From positions 6,990,586-7,054,585 of the forward strand of contig CP099849.1 in the NCBI GenBank assembly GCA_030062745.1: a stretch of 64,000 nucleotides of DNA, read 5' to 3'. Of this stretch, positions 58,201-64,000 are shown one piece after another. The DNA comes from Capitulum mitella (Eukaryota > Arthropoda > Thecostraca > Pollicipedomorpha > Pollicipedidae). Below the pieces are notes generated by a model that had not been told where the DNA came from, searched no databases, and worked only from the letters and a program-made list of their open reading frames with translations. The first letter of the stretch is position 1; each line of letters opens with the position of its first letter. Both the position numbers and the translations under genes were made by a program.

Positions 58201-61168
58201 CGGTACGATGACGTGATGCAGGCACGCTCGAGATTTTAAGCTGGGAAGCAGCGGCAAGAGGGAGAAGTTTGTTTCTGATTTAGCTGATAATCTTTTGCAG
58301 GGCTCGGTCTGCGGTGCTGGCTTGTCACGGTCTGGTAGCCTAGTAAGACTGTAATTTTGTTACGCTCCCTGGTTTAATCGATGACCTTCTTTCCATGTGC
58401 ATCCAGTCACCCGTGACCAAATGTAAGCGGAAACATGGTTGACAGGTCTTGAAAAAGCTAAATTGCCTGGCTATCGGCAGAACGTGTTGTGAAACAGCAG
58501 TTCTTTATTAGTTTTTTTACGATAAGCGATTACATGCCGATGCTATTGCTGCTTCGAATCAGCTTTTGGCACAGAGACGGTACAACCCATCATATCCCAT
58601 GTCATAGGACATCAATCCATAGGACTCCATCAGATGCCCTTAAATATTCTTGTTTGCGTCAGAAAATGTTTAAGTGGGTGTCGCAGCTGGTTTTCAGGTG
58701 CATACTATACGTTATACAGCATATAGCTCTGCGCATTAACACTGTATTGAAACATCAAGCTATATAAATATGTCCTATGATAACCTTGGATGAGGTCATA
58801 TCTGGACTACGCTGACCGCTCTTAGCATGACAATGCATACTGAACACCAGCCGACAGTACTGTAATTGAAGATTCACGCAAGAGCAATTTACCGAACAAT
58901 ACTGCTCGGGCAACAGACAGATCTAGTATAAAGTAGGTTATACAACCCTGGAAATGCGAGCTGAAAGGCAGGCTGTCTCCAGTATCCCGCACGTCGGTGA
59001 ACTTTGATGTGATGAACTAAGGCGTAATGAAGCCCAAACAGCCGACCAAAACGCATCTCAAAACTTGTTTGCCACTTTTCACCATATATCACTCAGACGC
59101 GCTACCCTAGAGCCGCGTCCCTTTCTTTCGTTCCTCGCAAATTCCACCTTGCACGGCGCCGCCTGCAGGCTAGTGATAGGTCCACCGCCAGGTGGTCCCT
59201 GACACGATCGTCTGGCGCGTTGCCCGCCCCTGTTATTGCTCGCCCTTTGATGAGACGACGAATGCAGCGCAATGTCAAGGTCCCAGACGAGAACGGCAGA
59301 GCCAGGCCGGTGACGGGAAGGCCTGCAATGCGGAGCATTCGTGTAACTCGGCGTGGCTGGCAAATACTGAGAGTGCGTCCCCATTCGCGTGGAGTTTTTG
59401 GAACGCTTGTCTGACAATGCCTTGAATGACTGAGAAATACTGGTGCTTAAAAACGTAGATCTGAATACAATGGAGGCGCGTTTCAAGTCTGTTTTGGTGA
59501 CCCCCCTACATGGGAATGAAAATAGGTTCAGATGTCAAGACTTCTGATATCTAAAATCGGGACTCATGAAATCCCGCAACCGAAACTAGTCGCAAACATT
59601 TTGAAACTGTAAGGAAGCAATTTTGGTTTGGCTTTTGTTCATGAAATTCTTATCGCTTAAGAATGCCGAATTGCTCTCGATAGCGCTCTCATTGATGATA
59701 TTCAATGGGTTCGCCCATCTCTTGAATGTGCCATTAAATGATGATTATTGAACCTACGTCTGCAAAAAAACCGCATTCGAAATCGATCTTTTGTTATCAT
59801 AACAACATCTGGGGTATTCTGAAATCATGCCAATTTGTTTTTCCTCGGACAGTTTACAGCGCCGCCGGACATTTTTGGACCGCTAAACATTTTTGTTTTC
59901 GGCCGCGTCAGTCCGGAGAGGAGGCCGGGGCGGTGCAGACGACGCCTGTTTACGCTCGGCCGTCCGCCGCGACCGCGGCCGGCCCGACGACGCCGGCGGC
60001 GGGACGTCGTCGACGCCGTCGCCGCGGCACAGTTCGGGACGATCCTGACTCACCGGCGGCAGGACTTGGCGCGCCGCGCGGAGAATTTGGCCGCGCCGCC
60101 CGAGGCATGTCGGGCCGACGCCGCGTGTGTCCCGCACGAGCGTGTGTCGCCGGTGACAGCGGACGAATCGGTGTCAGGAGGTCGTCTTCGGGTCGCCTCT
60201 TCGTTTCTGACTCGACGACGTGCCTTTCTGACTCGACCGACCAAATAGACAGCCCAACGACGTTGGGCTGTCTATTTAGTATTCCGAAGTGTTTTTTTTT
60301 ACCTTTGTATAAAGCTGGGTTGAACTAGAAGTGTATAAAAAGACGGAAATTAGACAAAAGAAGCACAGCTTCATGAACGCATTAAATTTGGTCAGGCTAA
60401 TGAATGTGGGAACATGATTGTTGTATGTATTTGTTATATTGTCATAGCGTCGTGCAGGTTGCCTCGGTTTTTCTTCTCGTGTTCGTGTAGGTGGTTATTT
60501 CACGCATACATTCACGCAAACATCATCATATTCTTACTGTTTTGTGGAAACGCTTGACTAGTTGTCGGAATGAATCCTCAGTTTGCATCGCCTTCACATT
60601 CCCATAGCAAGCATGCTAAAAGCAATCCATCAAGCTCAGGATCTCAGTGTATGAAACCTGGCATACGTCAGTTCAGTTTTTCGTCTTATGGCGAAGGCCC
60701 AGCGCACTCCGCCCACAGGCTAATCCGTGCGCCGCTCCGGCAGGCACCATGACGGCCAGCCGCTGGTTGAGGACGACCACTACCACATCCGCCGCGTGGC
60801 CGAGGGCACCCAGCTGTCGATCGCCGACAGCGGCGCCGCCGACGCCGGCAGCTACACGGTCACGGCGCGGAACTCGGCCGGCCGCACCGCCGCCCACCTG
60901 CGCCTGAACGTGCAGCCGCCGCCGCGGCCGCCCAAGCCGGGCCGGCCACCGGCTTGACGAGCCGCCCCCGCCGCCGCCCAAGCGCGCCCCGCTGCCGCCG
61001 GCGGCGGCGGCCGGCAGCGTGGTGCCGCAGGGCGACGACTACACGCCGTTTGTGCGGCGCGGCCGGGCGCCGCGGCCGGACGGGGCGACCGACCGCCGGC
61101 AGAAGGAGGCGGCGGCAGCAGCGGCCGCGACCGACGCCCCGGCGGAGCCGGCCTCGGCTGACGAACAG
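34104..61168 (+). CDS. Titin-superfamily Ig/FN3 protein gene (multi-exon, partial)
   Basis: Fourteen exons join with compatible phases: 34104-34230, 41247-41384, 42169-42351, 46792-46875, 47157-47249, 47647-47776, 48041-48187, 49311-49457, 49862-49989, 50425-50597, 50905-51047, 51279-51456, 53990-54101 and 60744-61168. They encode about 735 residues: basic N-terminus, FN3, Ig, Ig, FN3, charged linker, Ig, Pro/Ala-rich linker. Most Ig domains lack the disulphide cysteines, as in intracellular muscle proteins, and there is no signal peptide or membrane segment. The style matches sarcomeric proteins such as twitchin/projectin, obscurin/UNC-89 and myosin-binding proteins, where these domains bind thick filaments; the exact orthologue is not clear. 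No kinase domain lies in the window. Exons 3, 4, 12 and 14 need single-base frame corrections. Exon 14 ends in a good donor, so the gene probably continues past this point. Confidence 0.75.
38150..38465. repeat. Degenerate GCAGTGGACCGG-type repeat
   Basis: Loosely repeated GAGCAGTG / GGACAGTG / CGGGCAGTG words at about 16-20 bp spacing. It is related in sequence style to the 23-bp minisatellite that follows but much less regular. Confidence 0.45.
38735..39355. repeat. 23-bp minisatellite, ~27 copies
   Basis: The unit is approximately TCAGCGGACCTCTGCACTGTTGG. The CAG phase marker steps by exactly 23 bp over the copies checked (38735, 38758, 38781, 38804, 38827, 38850, 38873, 38896 and on), and the late copies at 39310 and 39333 are still in register. 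Because 23 is not a multiple of 3, each forward frame cycles through the same 23-residue pattern, and all three stay open. The predicted Leu/Cys/Ser-rich proteins are therefore artefacts. Its right edge merges with the CpG islet at 39350. Confidence 0.9.
41247..41384 (+). CDS. Ig/FN3 gene exon 2 (FN3-1, first half)
   Basis: The acceptor is CCCGCAG|AG and the donor ACAG|GTGAGA, phase 1 to 1. It encodes a linker and then the A-C strands of a fibronectin type III domain: FLYENVPEHGVVVCWDPP, with the hallmark Trp after the B strand, ending ATSRT. It joins exon 3 through a Gly codon, giving the typical G-Y-x-[LVI]-E continuation. Confidence 0.7.
42169..42351 (+). CDS. Ig/FN3 gene exon 3 (FN3-1, second half; frameshifted)
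   Basis: Begins GYILEASYPDGLTWISVTEE and completes the FN3 fold with YIFRVTAKNRRGSSAPS, but only after one base is skipped. The frame breaks within GACCTTAC (extra T at about 42279). Without the correction the read-through loses the conserved Y-x-F-R-V-x-A-x-N-x-x-G signature. After correction the exon ends in phase 0 at CAG|GTCAGT. Whether this is a sequencing indel or a true lesion cannot be told from here. Confidence 0.65.
42352..43849 (+). other. Intron 3, left part
   Basis: AT-rich non-coding DNA with no recognised repeat. A perfect TGACGTCA lies at 42897-42904. Confidence 0.45.
43850..45790. mobile_element. Second foldback-like element with ~0.4-kb inverted arms
   Basis: About 43850-44280 is the diverged reverse complement of about 45370-45790. 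Shared words in order from the outer ends are GGGTCGG, AAATTTCATC, AATGCCTG followed by GTGACCTTTC, CGAATGGCKCTAATYACATC and GGGACATAT / GGGAACATAT. The centre (44280-45370) is not repeated and carries no recognisable transposase. It lies wholly in intron 3 of the Ig/FN3 gene. Probably a non-autonomous long-TIR element. Confidence 0.6.
45840..46020 (+). repeat. Dispersed repeat, copy 1
   Basis: Contains AGTAGAGAGTGTCATGA and GGGAGCACACTCCTGGTCACC, which match, diverged, AGCAGAGAGTGCCACGA and GGGAGCACTTCTGGCTACC at 51990-52160 in the same order and orientation. Part of a diverged interspersed family. Confidence 0.35.
46792..46875 (+). CDS. Ig/FN3 gene exon 4 (linker and start of Ig-1)
   Basis: The acceptor is TCGGCAG|ATATCC and the donor ACAGG|GTAAAG. 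Its length of 84 keeps phase 0 to 0 between exons 3 and 5. The start reads ISFKQKTDPDPP in the entry frame; the Ig A-strand FYEHFETFTVSKTTG is one frame over, implying an extra base near 46828 and a missing base near the 3' end, possibly in the terminal G run. The joined product leads directly into AEFSIQFCG of exon 5, as an I-set domain requires. Confidence is lower because both shifts are inferred. Confidence 0.45.
47157..47249 (+). CDS. Ig/FN3 gene exon 5 (Ig-1, B-C' strands)
   Basis: Phase 0-0, 31 codons: AEFSIQFCGSPLPTVHWYKN, then KEKIQLDDRCQ. The G-x-P-x-P-x-V-x-W-Y-K pattern is the classic I-set B-C strand, with Cys in the B strand. Acceptor TTTCAG and donor CAG|GTGAGC are both consensus. 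Confidence 0.8.
47647..47776 (+). CDS. Ig/FN3 gene exon 6 (Ig-1, D-G strands)
   Basis: Phase 0 to 1. Encodes IVTIGERSSLLMNPVLLEDN and then GTITCELINPMGTATSS, ending AQLLVE. The D-x-G-x-[YI]-x-C-x-x-x-N-x-x-G motif completes the I-set domain, with Ile instead of the usual Tyr before the F-strand Cys. Acceptor TTCTCAG and donor GAAG|GTGATG. Confidence 0.8.
48041..48187 (+). CDS. Ig/FN3 gene exon 7 (Ig-2, first half)
   Basis: Phase 1-1. Encodes APPCLRLPQAVEQGLTFSLD, then EVIRVSVPYTGRPTPTFTW and LHGDEELSPQ. The G-x-P-x-P-x-x-x-W core is an intracellular-type Ig, and the B strand has Val where secreted Ig domains have Cys. Acceptor ACCACAG, donor CAGA|GTAAGT. It joins exon 8 as Gln-Lys-Asp, with no residues missing. 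Confidence 0.8.
49311..49457 (+). CDS. Ig/FN3 gene exon 8 (Ig-2, second half)
   Basis: Phase 1-1. Encodes DGRVATSWTETEATLRISDA, then RPQDGGQYTLRAVSDAGGD and a final strand VAVFDLAVR. D-G-G-x-Y-x-L replaces the Cys of secreted Ig domains. Codon use is much more GC-rich than in exons 5-6. Acceptor GCCGCAG, donor GCGCG|GTGAGA. Confidence 0.8.
49862..49989 (+). CDS. Ig/FN3 gene exon 9 (FN3-2, first half)
   Basis: Phase 1 to 0. Reads GVPGPPGKPTVRHLSSKCLT, then LEWAASEYDGGAKVTKYLV and EYFR. P-G-P-P-x-x-P, L-x-W and D-G-G-x-x-[VI]-x-x-Y-x-[VL]-E are the hallmarks of titin/twitchin-type FN3 domains. Acceptor TCCGCAG, donor AGA|GTAAGT. Confidence 0.85.
50425..50597 (+). CDS. Ig/FN3 gene exon 10 (FN3-2, second half)
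   Basis: Phase 0 to 2. Reads VGWDVWLKAVTSRSRMAQVF, then DLIVGSEVKFRVRSENVHG and MGPPGEESD. The F-R-V-x-[SA]-x-N-x-x-G end of the FN3 fold is intact. Acceptor TTTCCAG, donor AAGG|GTAAGA. Confidence 0.85.
50905..51047 (+). CDS. Ig/FN3 gene exon 11 (charged linker)
   Basis: Phase 2 to 1. After FN3-2, encodes a hydrophilic linker: YQADECISHREDELSLEHFG, then LQLSKSGHELDVGNITPS and a basic end PKRMRKNRFG. The basic cluster could be a nuclear or phospholipid-binding patch and the S/T-P a phosphorylation site, but both are speculative. Acceptor GTTTCAG, donor TTTTG|GTAAGT. Confidence 0.7.
51279..51456 (+). CDS. Ig/FN3 gene exon 12 (basic linker; frameshifted)
   Basis: Enters in phase 1 with DDESSPAAARPRDAVDAPVR. 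Straight translation hits TGA at about 51446. In the frame one base later the end reads RGISPFYQEADDQ, and only that frame gives the phase-1 exit that fits exon 13 (DDQ-K-ATEPP). A single extra base between about 51345 and 51447 is therefore inferred. Otherwise the protein would end here. Acceptor TTCCGCAG, donor CAAA|GTAAGC. Confidence 0.55.
51990..52160 (+). repeat. Dispersed repeat, copy 2
   Basis: Diverged direct copy of 45840-46020; see the shared words listed there. Both copies lie in introns of the same gene. Confidence 0.35.
52380..52700. promoter_or_regulatory. CpG-rich islet F
   Basis: GC- and CpG-rich, open on both strands. It lies in intron 12 between exons whose phases already match, so an exon is not needed here. 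Function unknown. Confidence 0.25.
53990..54101 (+). CDS. Ig/FN3 gene exon 13 (start of Ig-3)
   Basis: Phase 1 to 2. Reads ATEPPLLTAPEEPIEGYTGE, then TTIITVGLEGPITSLTW, the A-C strands of an Ig domain. The donor CTG|GTACGC is weak but splits the Trp codon exactly as exon 14 requires (TG + G). Without splicing, the frame stops at TAA about 20 bp later. Acceptor CTTTCAG. Confidence 0.7.
54290..54329. repeat. CRE-centred palindrome
   Basis: A perfect 20-bp palindrome, TCTACGTGACGTCACGTAGA (54300-54319), is centred on TGACGTCA. It extends outward as an imperfect inverted repeat (CGACAAAG ... CTTTGTCG), and a further GATTCTGCGCG / CGCGCAGAAT pair lies outside that. A related GATTCTACGTGACGTCA word occurs at about 54807. 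It may be the centre of a small inverted-repeat element or a bZIP binding site. Confidence 0.65.
56080..56349 (+). promoter_or_regulatory. Internal CpG-island promoter with TATA box
   Basis: A CpG-rich segment carries TATTTATA at 56177-56184. It is followed by the uORF and then a well-placed ATG at 56350 opening a short exon with a consensus donor. It lies inside intron 13 of the Ig/FN3 gene, on the same strand. Promoter activity is inferred. Confidence 0.45.
56195..56353 (+). CDS. Candidate upstream ORF, 52 codons
   Basis: A frame starting MLTAAGGFPSARNR, Arg/Gly-rich, stops at TGA overlapping the next start (ATGA, 56350-56353). If transcription starts ~30 bp downstream of the TATA box (about 56207), this ATG would lie just upstream of the transcript, so its use is uncertain. 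It may be chance in GC-rich DNA. Confidence 0.25.
   Translation: MLTAAGGFPSARNRGQFRRGGGERGAVLSGGAMPSGRGAERGAGGRGRRLRP
56350..56396 (+). CDS. Candidate alternative first exon, Cys-rich start
   Basis: Encodes MSKLCQCCCGPRRRR and two further bases, then a strong donor ACG|GTAAGAG. The context GCGGCCATGAG has purine at -3 (G). The phase-2 donor equals that of exon 13, so this exon could splice to exon 14 at 60744. The product would lack the A-C strands of Ig-3, which is odd, so it may instead join a later phase-2 exon beyond the window. Four cysteines next to a basic run suggest palmitoylation. It could also belong to a separate gene. Confidence 0.4.
57600..58160. promoter_or_regulatory. CpG-rich islet G
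   Basis: Dense CpG DNA with long open frames, notably 282 and 274 residues on the minus strand in two overlapping frames. No domain and no splice-consistent structure. Open frames are expected where stop codons are depleted by GC content. Confidence 0.25.
59890..60230. promoter_or_regulatory. CpG-rich islet H
   Basis: GC-rich patch in intron 13, ending in two TTTCTGACTCGAC words (about 60206 and 60228) that immediately precede the perfect palindrome at 60243. Regulatory role speculative. Confidence 0.25.
60243..60277. repeat. Perfect 35-bp palindrome (17-bp arms, 1-nt centre)
   Basis: AAATAGACAGCCCAACG, a single A, then its exact reverse complement. There are no mismatches, and the centre is too small for an RNA hairpin loop without melting pairs. 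The flanks carry a direct repeat of TTTCTGACTCGAC. It could be a recent inverted duplication, an element footprint or a cruciform-forming site. Confidence 0.85.
60744..61168 (+). CDS. Ig/FN3 gene exon 14 (end of Ig-3, Pro/Ala-rich linker; frameshifted)
   Basis: Phase 2 in. Completes Ig-3 with HHDGQPLVEDDHYHIRRVAE, then GTQLSIADSGAADAGSYTV and TARNSAGRTAAHLRLNV. A Pro-rich stretch follows, and TGA at 60955 stops that frame. One frame over, the sequence continues DEPPPPPPKRAPLPPAAAAG, VVPQGDDYTPFVRRGRAP and an Ala-rich tail to a strong donor GAACAG|GTGAGC, implying one extra base at about 60905-60957. The corrected exit is phase 0. The polyproline run could bind SH3 or profilin-type partners. 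The exon is GC-rich and CpG-dense. Confidence 0.65.
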
Positions 61169-62189
61169 GTGAGCGGTGGCTGGAGCACGGGACCCACTGG
61201 AGAGCTGGTGATGGCTGAAAATGAGCGCGCAGTAAACATGGTTTAATTCATACAAAACGCTTGGTGGGAACGTCTTTGCCTATTTTCTTATCTCAAGCTT
61301 TCTCTGATTGTTCGATACAACCTACTTTCGGATTTCCATGATGCAAAGATCATGCCTTAAAATAGTCAGATATATGGTATAAACACTGCCGCGAAATCTC
61401 AGTCGTGAGCCTTGCACAAACTAAGCCGCGGCGATATCCATAGCCTGCCATCAACCCTCATGCCCGGCCAAAATCAGTCTACGGTCCACAAAACACCCAG
61501 GACCCCTGACGGCAACCGCGAAGCCCACTTGCTGCACGCTTAACAAAAACAACCTCCCCTACCCGTCCATCAACGGTGTCGTCAACGCCCCGACCCTTGC
61601 CCGCCACTCCGCCGCCCGTCAGCCGCCTTGTCTCTGCCACTTCTGGACGCCAGTCATGTGGCAGGAGTGGTGTCGTCTTTCTCGCCTCCGTGACGCGCTG
61701 CCACTGGCCGTGTGACGTCATCTCTCTGACCCAGTGATGTATGAACGTGCACGGGGAGTGGCTGGCACGCGTTCAGGCGCAGAAAATCAGCCAGTTTTTT
61801 TCTTGGAGTGGTGCGAGAATTTTCTGGAGACGTGAGCGAAAGTTAGCAAGTTTCAAAGATTGCACGCGCAGTAACTGTAGAGAAAAGAAGAAAATGGTGA
61901 AGGGCACGGAAAGGACTTGTTAAAACGCATATGGATTAAGGGCTCATTCCAATTGAAGCTTACAGGAGGAGCATTATAACTTCACCTTTCATTCTGTCGT
62001 CACTGATATGACGATGACAACTTATAGGACAAACGCTACGATGGCAACAAACGACAAACATACGGATGTTGAACAAAATCTACTACAGCTGGTTTCGAGA
62101 CCGACAACATAATATCTTATGTCCACCGATGATATGTTTTGTTGTAGACATTTCCACTACGACCACGTCGACCGTAAGCTCATTCCATT
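61169..62189 (+). other. Intron or 3' region, no exon assigned
   Basis: No Ig or FN3 signature was seen here. A perfect TGACGTCA lies at 61713-61720. A 26-bp interval at 62148-62173 is flanked by TGTAG and GTAAGC and is in phase 0, but it is too short to support as an exon. Confidence 0.4.
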
Positions 62190-62600
62190 CCCAGCATCAC
62201 CATCGCCCCTCAGCGCCGCCCCCTGGCTCCGCCACTGCGCGCCCCTCCCCAGAACAGGAGCGGAGCGCGCCAACGACCGGCGGGGGGCCTCCTCGCCTCC
62301 TCCGTCGGCGCCGACGGCTGTTTGTTTGAGATCCGCCGCTGCCACGCCGGCGGCGGCACAGCGGCCCATTCAGACGGCTGCCAGGGGCGCAGCGGGGGGG
62401 GGGGGCGCTCGTGCCGCCTCCAGCTCGGCCGGTGCCAAGAGCGGCCGGCGGCGGCGCGACCTGCGGAACCCGGACGCCGCCGGATGGCATGCAGTCGGCT
62501 TCCAGGTGTCGCCGCGCCGCCGCCGCCGCCGCGCCGGAACACGACGTCCGGTTTGCGCCGCGCCGCCGTCTTCGAGGTCAGGTTGAGGGTCCTGCGAGAC
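62190..62600 (+). promoter_or_regulatory. CpG-rich segment, possibly coding
   Basis: GC-rich and open in three forward frames with Arg/Ala/Pro-rich translation. A CTTCCAG|GTGTCG donor-like site lies at about 62506. It could hold the next low-complexity exon of the Ig/FN3 gene or be a regulatory islet. No motif decides between these. Confidence 0.25.
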
Positions 62601-62614
62601 GCGGTGCCGGCAGT

Positions 62615-62727
62615 GGTAGTGCGCGTTGTTGTGCGAGATAGCCGAGGTTACTGGAGACGGATCGTGTGTGGGTAGTGCGCGTTAGTGTGTAAAATAGCCG
62701 AGATTACTGCGTACGGGTAGTGTGTGG
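62615..62727. repeat. 56-bp tandem duplication, ~2 copies
   Basis: GGTAGTGCGCGTT begins at 62615 and again at 62671, each followed by ATAGCCGAGRTTACTG. A partial third GGTAGTG lies at 62716. Confidence 0.7.
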
Positions 62728-63830
62728 ATGCTGGACTCGGTTTGGCGTCTGGTGTATTTTTCGTTCGGATGGACGCTGCTGTCGCCGAGCGCTGAAGACC
62801 AAGAGCCGTTCAAAACGGAGCTGCCCGAGGTACGGAGGCTGAAGTCCCGTGAGAAAACGGAAGAGGCGACATGACGCCAGTTCAAATCCTTGGCCTTTGG
62901 AGCGCCGATGACTGCCGTCACCTGAGATCCTTGAAGCCTCCGCTTATGTTTATCGGGAGCAGCGCTGTGTACCATTAGCCGGCTGGTGTTTAATCCACTA
63001 TCGCAGGCTGAGTCAGCTCCGAAAGGCGGCCGATTGTGGTGAATGGACGCGCACACCTGGAGCCAAGCATTTATCTTCAGCAGCTGTTTGTAGGGAATTC
63101 TTGTTGAAGAGCGCGGCTTTCGGCAGGAACCCGGATTTTGCTTCCGGTCGTTTCTGCGCTTTCTGGATACAGCAGCAACCGGCTAAATCAAATCTAGCTC
63201 GCATTACGGCGTTTTTAAACGCTAGAGATATTTGCAAGGCGTTGCGTATTGCTGGATCAGCTGAAACTTGTTTAGTCATAAAACCATCCGACGCGGTGCG
63301 TTTTTAACCACGGTTGACGAATCCGAGCCCATGAATCCGGTGAAAACATTGCAAGTCTGGGGAGCATGCAGAGTTTAGGTGGAAATTGCACCATTTATTG
63401 CATTTCCAAGAGCTTGCTAGCATATCCCTTTGCTAGATAATTCCACAAGCATCCTTACTTAGTTTTTATCGCTGAATTCCGACGCGATGAGCAGTTTTAC
63501 GGGATGCTGTAAGGAACTAAGATTGTGCACTGCGCATAGCTTGTTGCATAGGCTCAGATCCCCTACATTCGATCGAGCAATACCAGGTGACCTAGTAGCG
63601 AACGTTTAGTGTACCACCAAGGATCCGACACTGCCGTTTGGTAATATGTGAACGTGTGGTAGTATGTAACAGCAGGACAATATGTGGACCAGGTGACTAT
63701 TGTCGGGTGACGTTCCATCACACTCCACCGCCAGTCGCATTCTGACTTGTCCATCCTTGGGAGCAGATGATGAAAGATCTGGCAGCTGTACCACTTTAAT
63801 TTTGTCCCTACGACCTCCTTAACACGGACA
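62728..63830. other. No gene seen
   Basis: AT-balanced DNA with short frames only. Confidence 0.4.
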
Positions 63831-64000
63831 ATCTGGCCCCTGACCTCTCTATGCCCTCAGGCACTCTCTGGCCCCTCACCTCTCTGAGCCCCCAGGCGCA
63901 CTCTGGCCCCTCACCTCTCTGAGCCCCCAGGCGCACTCTGGCCCCTCACCTCTCTGTGCCCCCAGGCGCACTCTGGCCCCTCACCTCTCTGAGCCCCCAG
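63831..64000. repeat. 35-bp minisatellite running off the window end
   Basis: The unit is approximately CTCTGGCCCCTCACCTCTCT plus GAGCCCCCAGGCGCA. Successive copies start near 63831, 63866, 63901, 63936 and 63971 at exact 35-bp steps. The first copy is diverged and the later ones nearly identical, so the array probably continues beyond the window. Confidence 0.9.

Larger units (their letters stand above)
54102..60743 (+). other. Intron 13 (6.6 kb)
   Basis: Contains a CRE-centred palindrome (54290-54329), an internal CpG island with a TATA box and a start exon (56080-56470), CpG patches at 57600-58160 and 59890-60230, and a perfect palindrome at 60243-60277. Open frames of up to 282 residues on the minus strand (57233-58257) sit in the GC-rich patch and show no domain. 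Confidence 0.5.

Noticed and set aside
57233..58257. Two long overlapping minus-strand open frames of 282 and 274 residues
   Set aside because: They occupy the same CpG-rich patch in different frames and have compositionally driven Arg/Ala/Pro content, no domain and no splice logic. GC-rich DNA lacks stop codons.
62148..62173. 26-bp micro-exon candidate in phase 0 after exon 14
   Set aside because: The splice sites look acceptable, but the sequence is too short and carries no domain evidence.

Overview
This is eukaryotic nuclear DNA, most likely from an arthropod. A degenerate TTAGG-type (CCTAA) repeat lies at about 24551-24650, coding is split into small exons with GT-AG introns, and the sequence is full of microsatellites, minisatellites and diverged inverted-repeat elements. 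CpG-rich islets of 0.3-0.6 kb sit in otherwise AT-balanced DNA. A crustacean such as a barnacle would fit, but that is a guess. There are no bacterial-style operons, CRISPR arrays or recognisable tRNA/rRNA genes.

Positions 1-33800 hold almost no convincing gene. The left edge carries a decayed minus-strand coding relic (about 250-1411). The rest is dispersed and tandem repeats: a 147-bp GA tract, several minisatellites, a pair of inverted 0.75-kb element copies at 14.2-15.1 and 19.1-19.85 kb, and the TTAGG-like block. Positions 26.3-28.9 kb hold a foldback-type element made of ~277-bp tandem units between long inverted arms. CpG islets at 5.6, 9.1, 10.5, 11.4, 21.3, 23.0 and 31.5 kb look like possible regulatory DNA. 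The 9.1-kb islet has a CCAAT box and two perfect TGACGTCA sites.

Positions 34104-61168 on the + strand carry the one gene I can reconstruct: at least 14 phase-compatible exons (about 2.2 kb of coding DNA over 27 kb) for a titin-superfamily intracellular protein. Domain order is: basic N-terminus starting Met-Gly-Asn, FN3, Ig, Ig, FN3, basic/acidic linker, Ig, Pro/Ala-rich linker. The last exon seen ends in a donor, so the gene probably continues past the window. Domain cores and splice sites are intact, but four exons (3, 4, 12 and 14) need single-base frame corrections. That suggests either assembly indels or recent decay. Introns carry a 23-bp minisatellite (38.7-39.35 kb), a second foldback-like element (43.85-45.79 kb), a CRE-centred palindrome (54300) and a perfect 17-bp-arm palindrome (60243). 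A CpG island with a TATA box at 56.1-56.4 kb leads into a short Cys-rich start exon whose donor phase matches exon 14, so it may be an internal promoter.

Positions 61169-64000 hold the continuing intron or 3' region, a CpG-rich segment of unclear coding status (62.2-62.6 kb), and a 35-bp minisatellite running off the right end. All coordinates were read by eye; repeat boundaries are approximate to about 10-30 bp.
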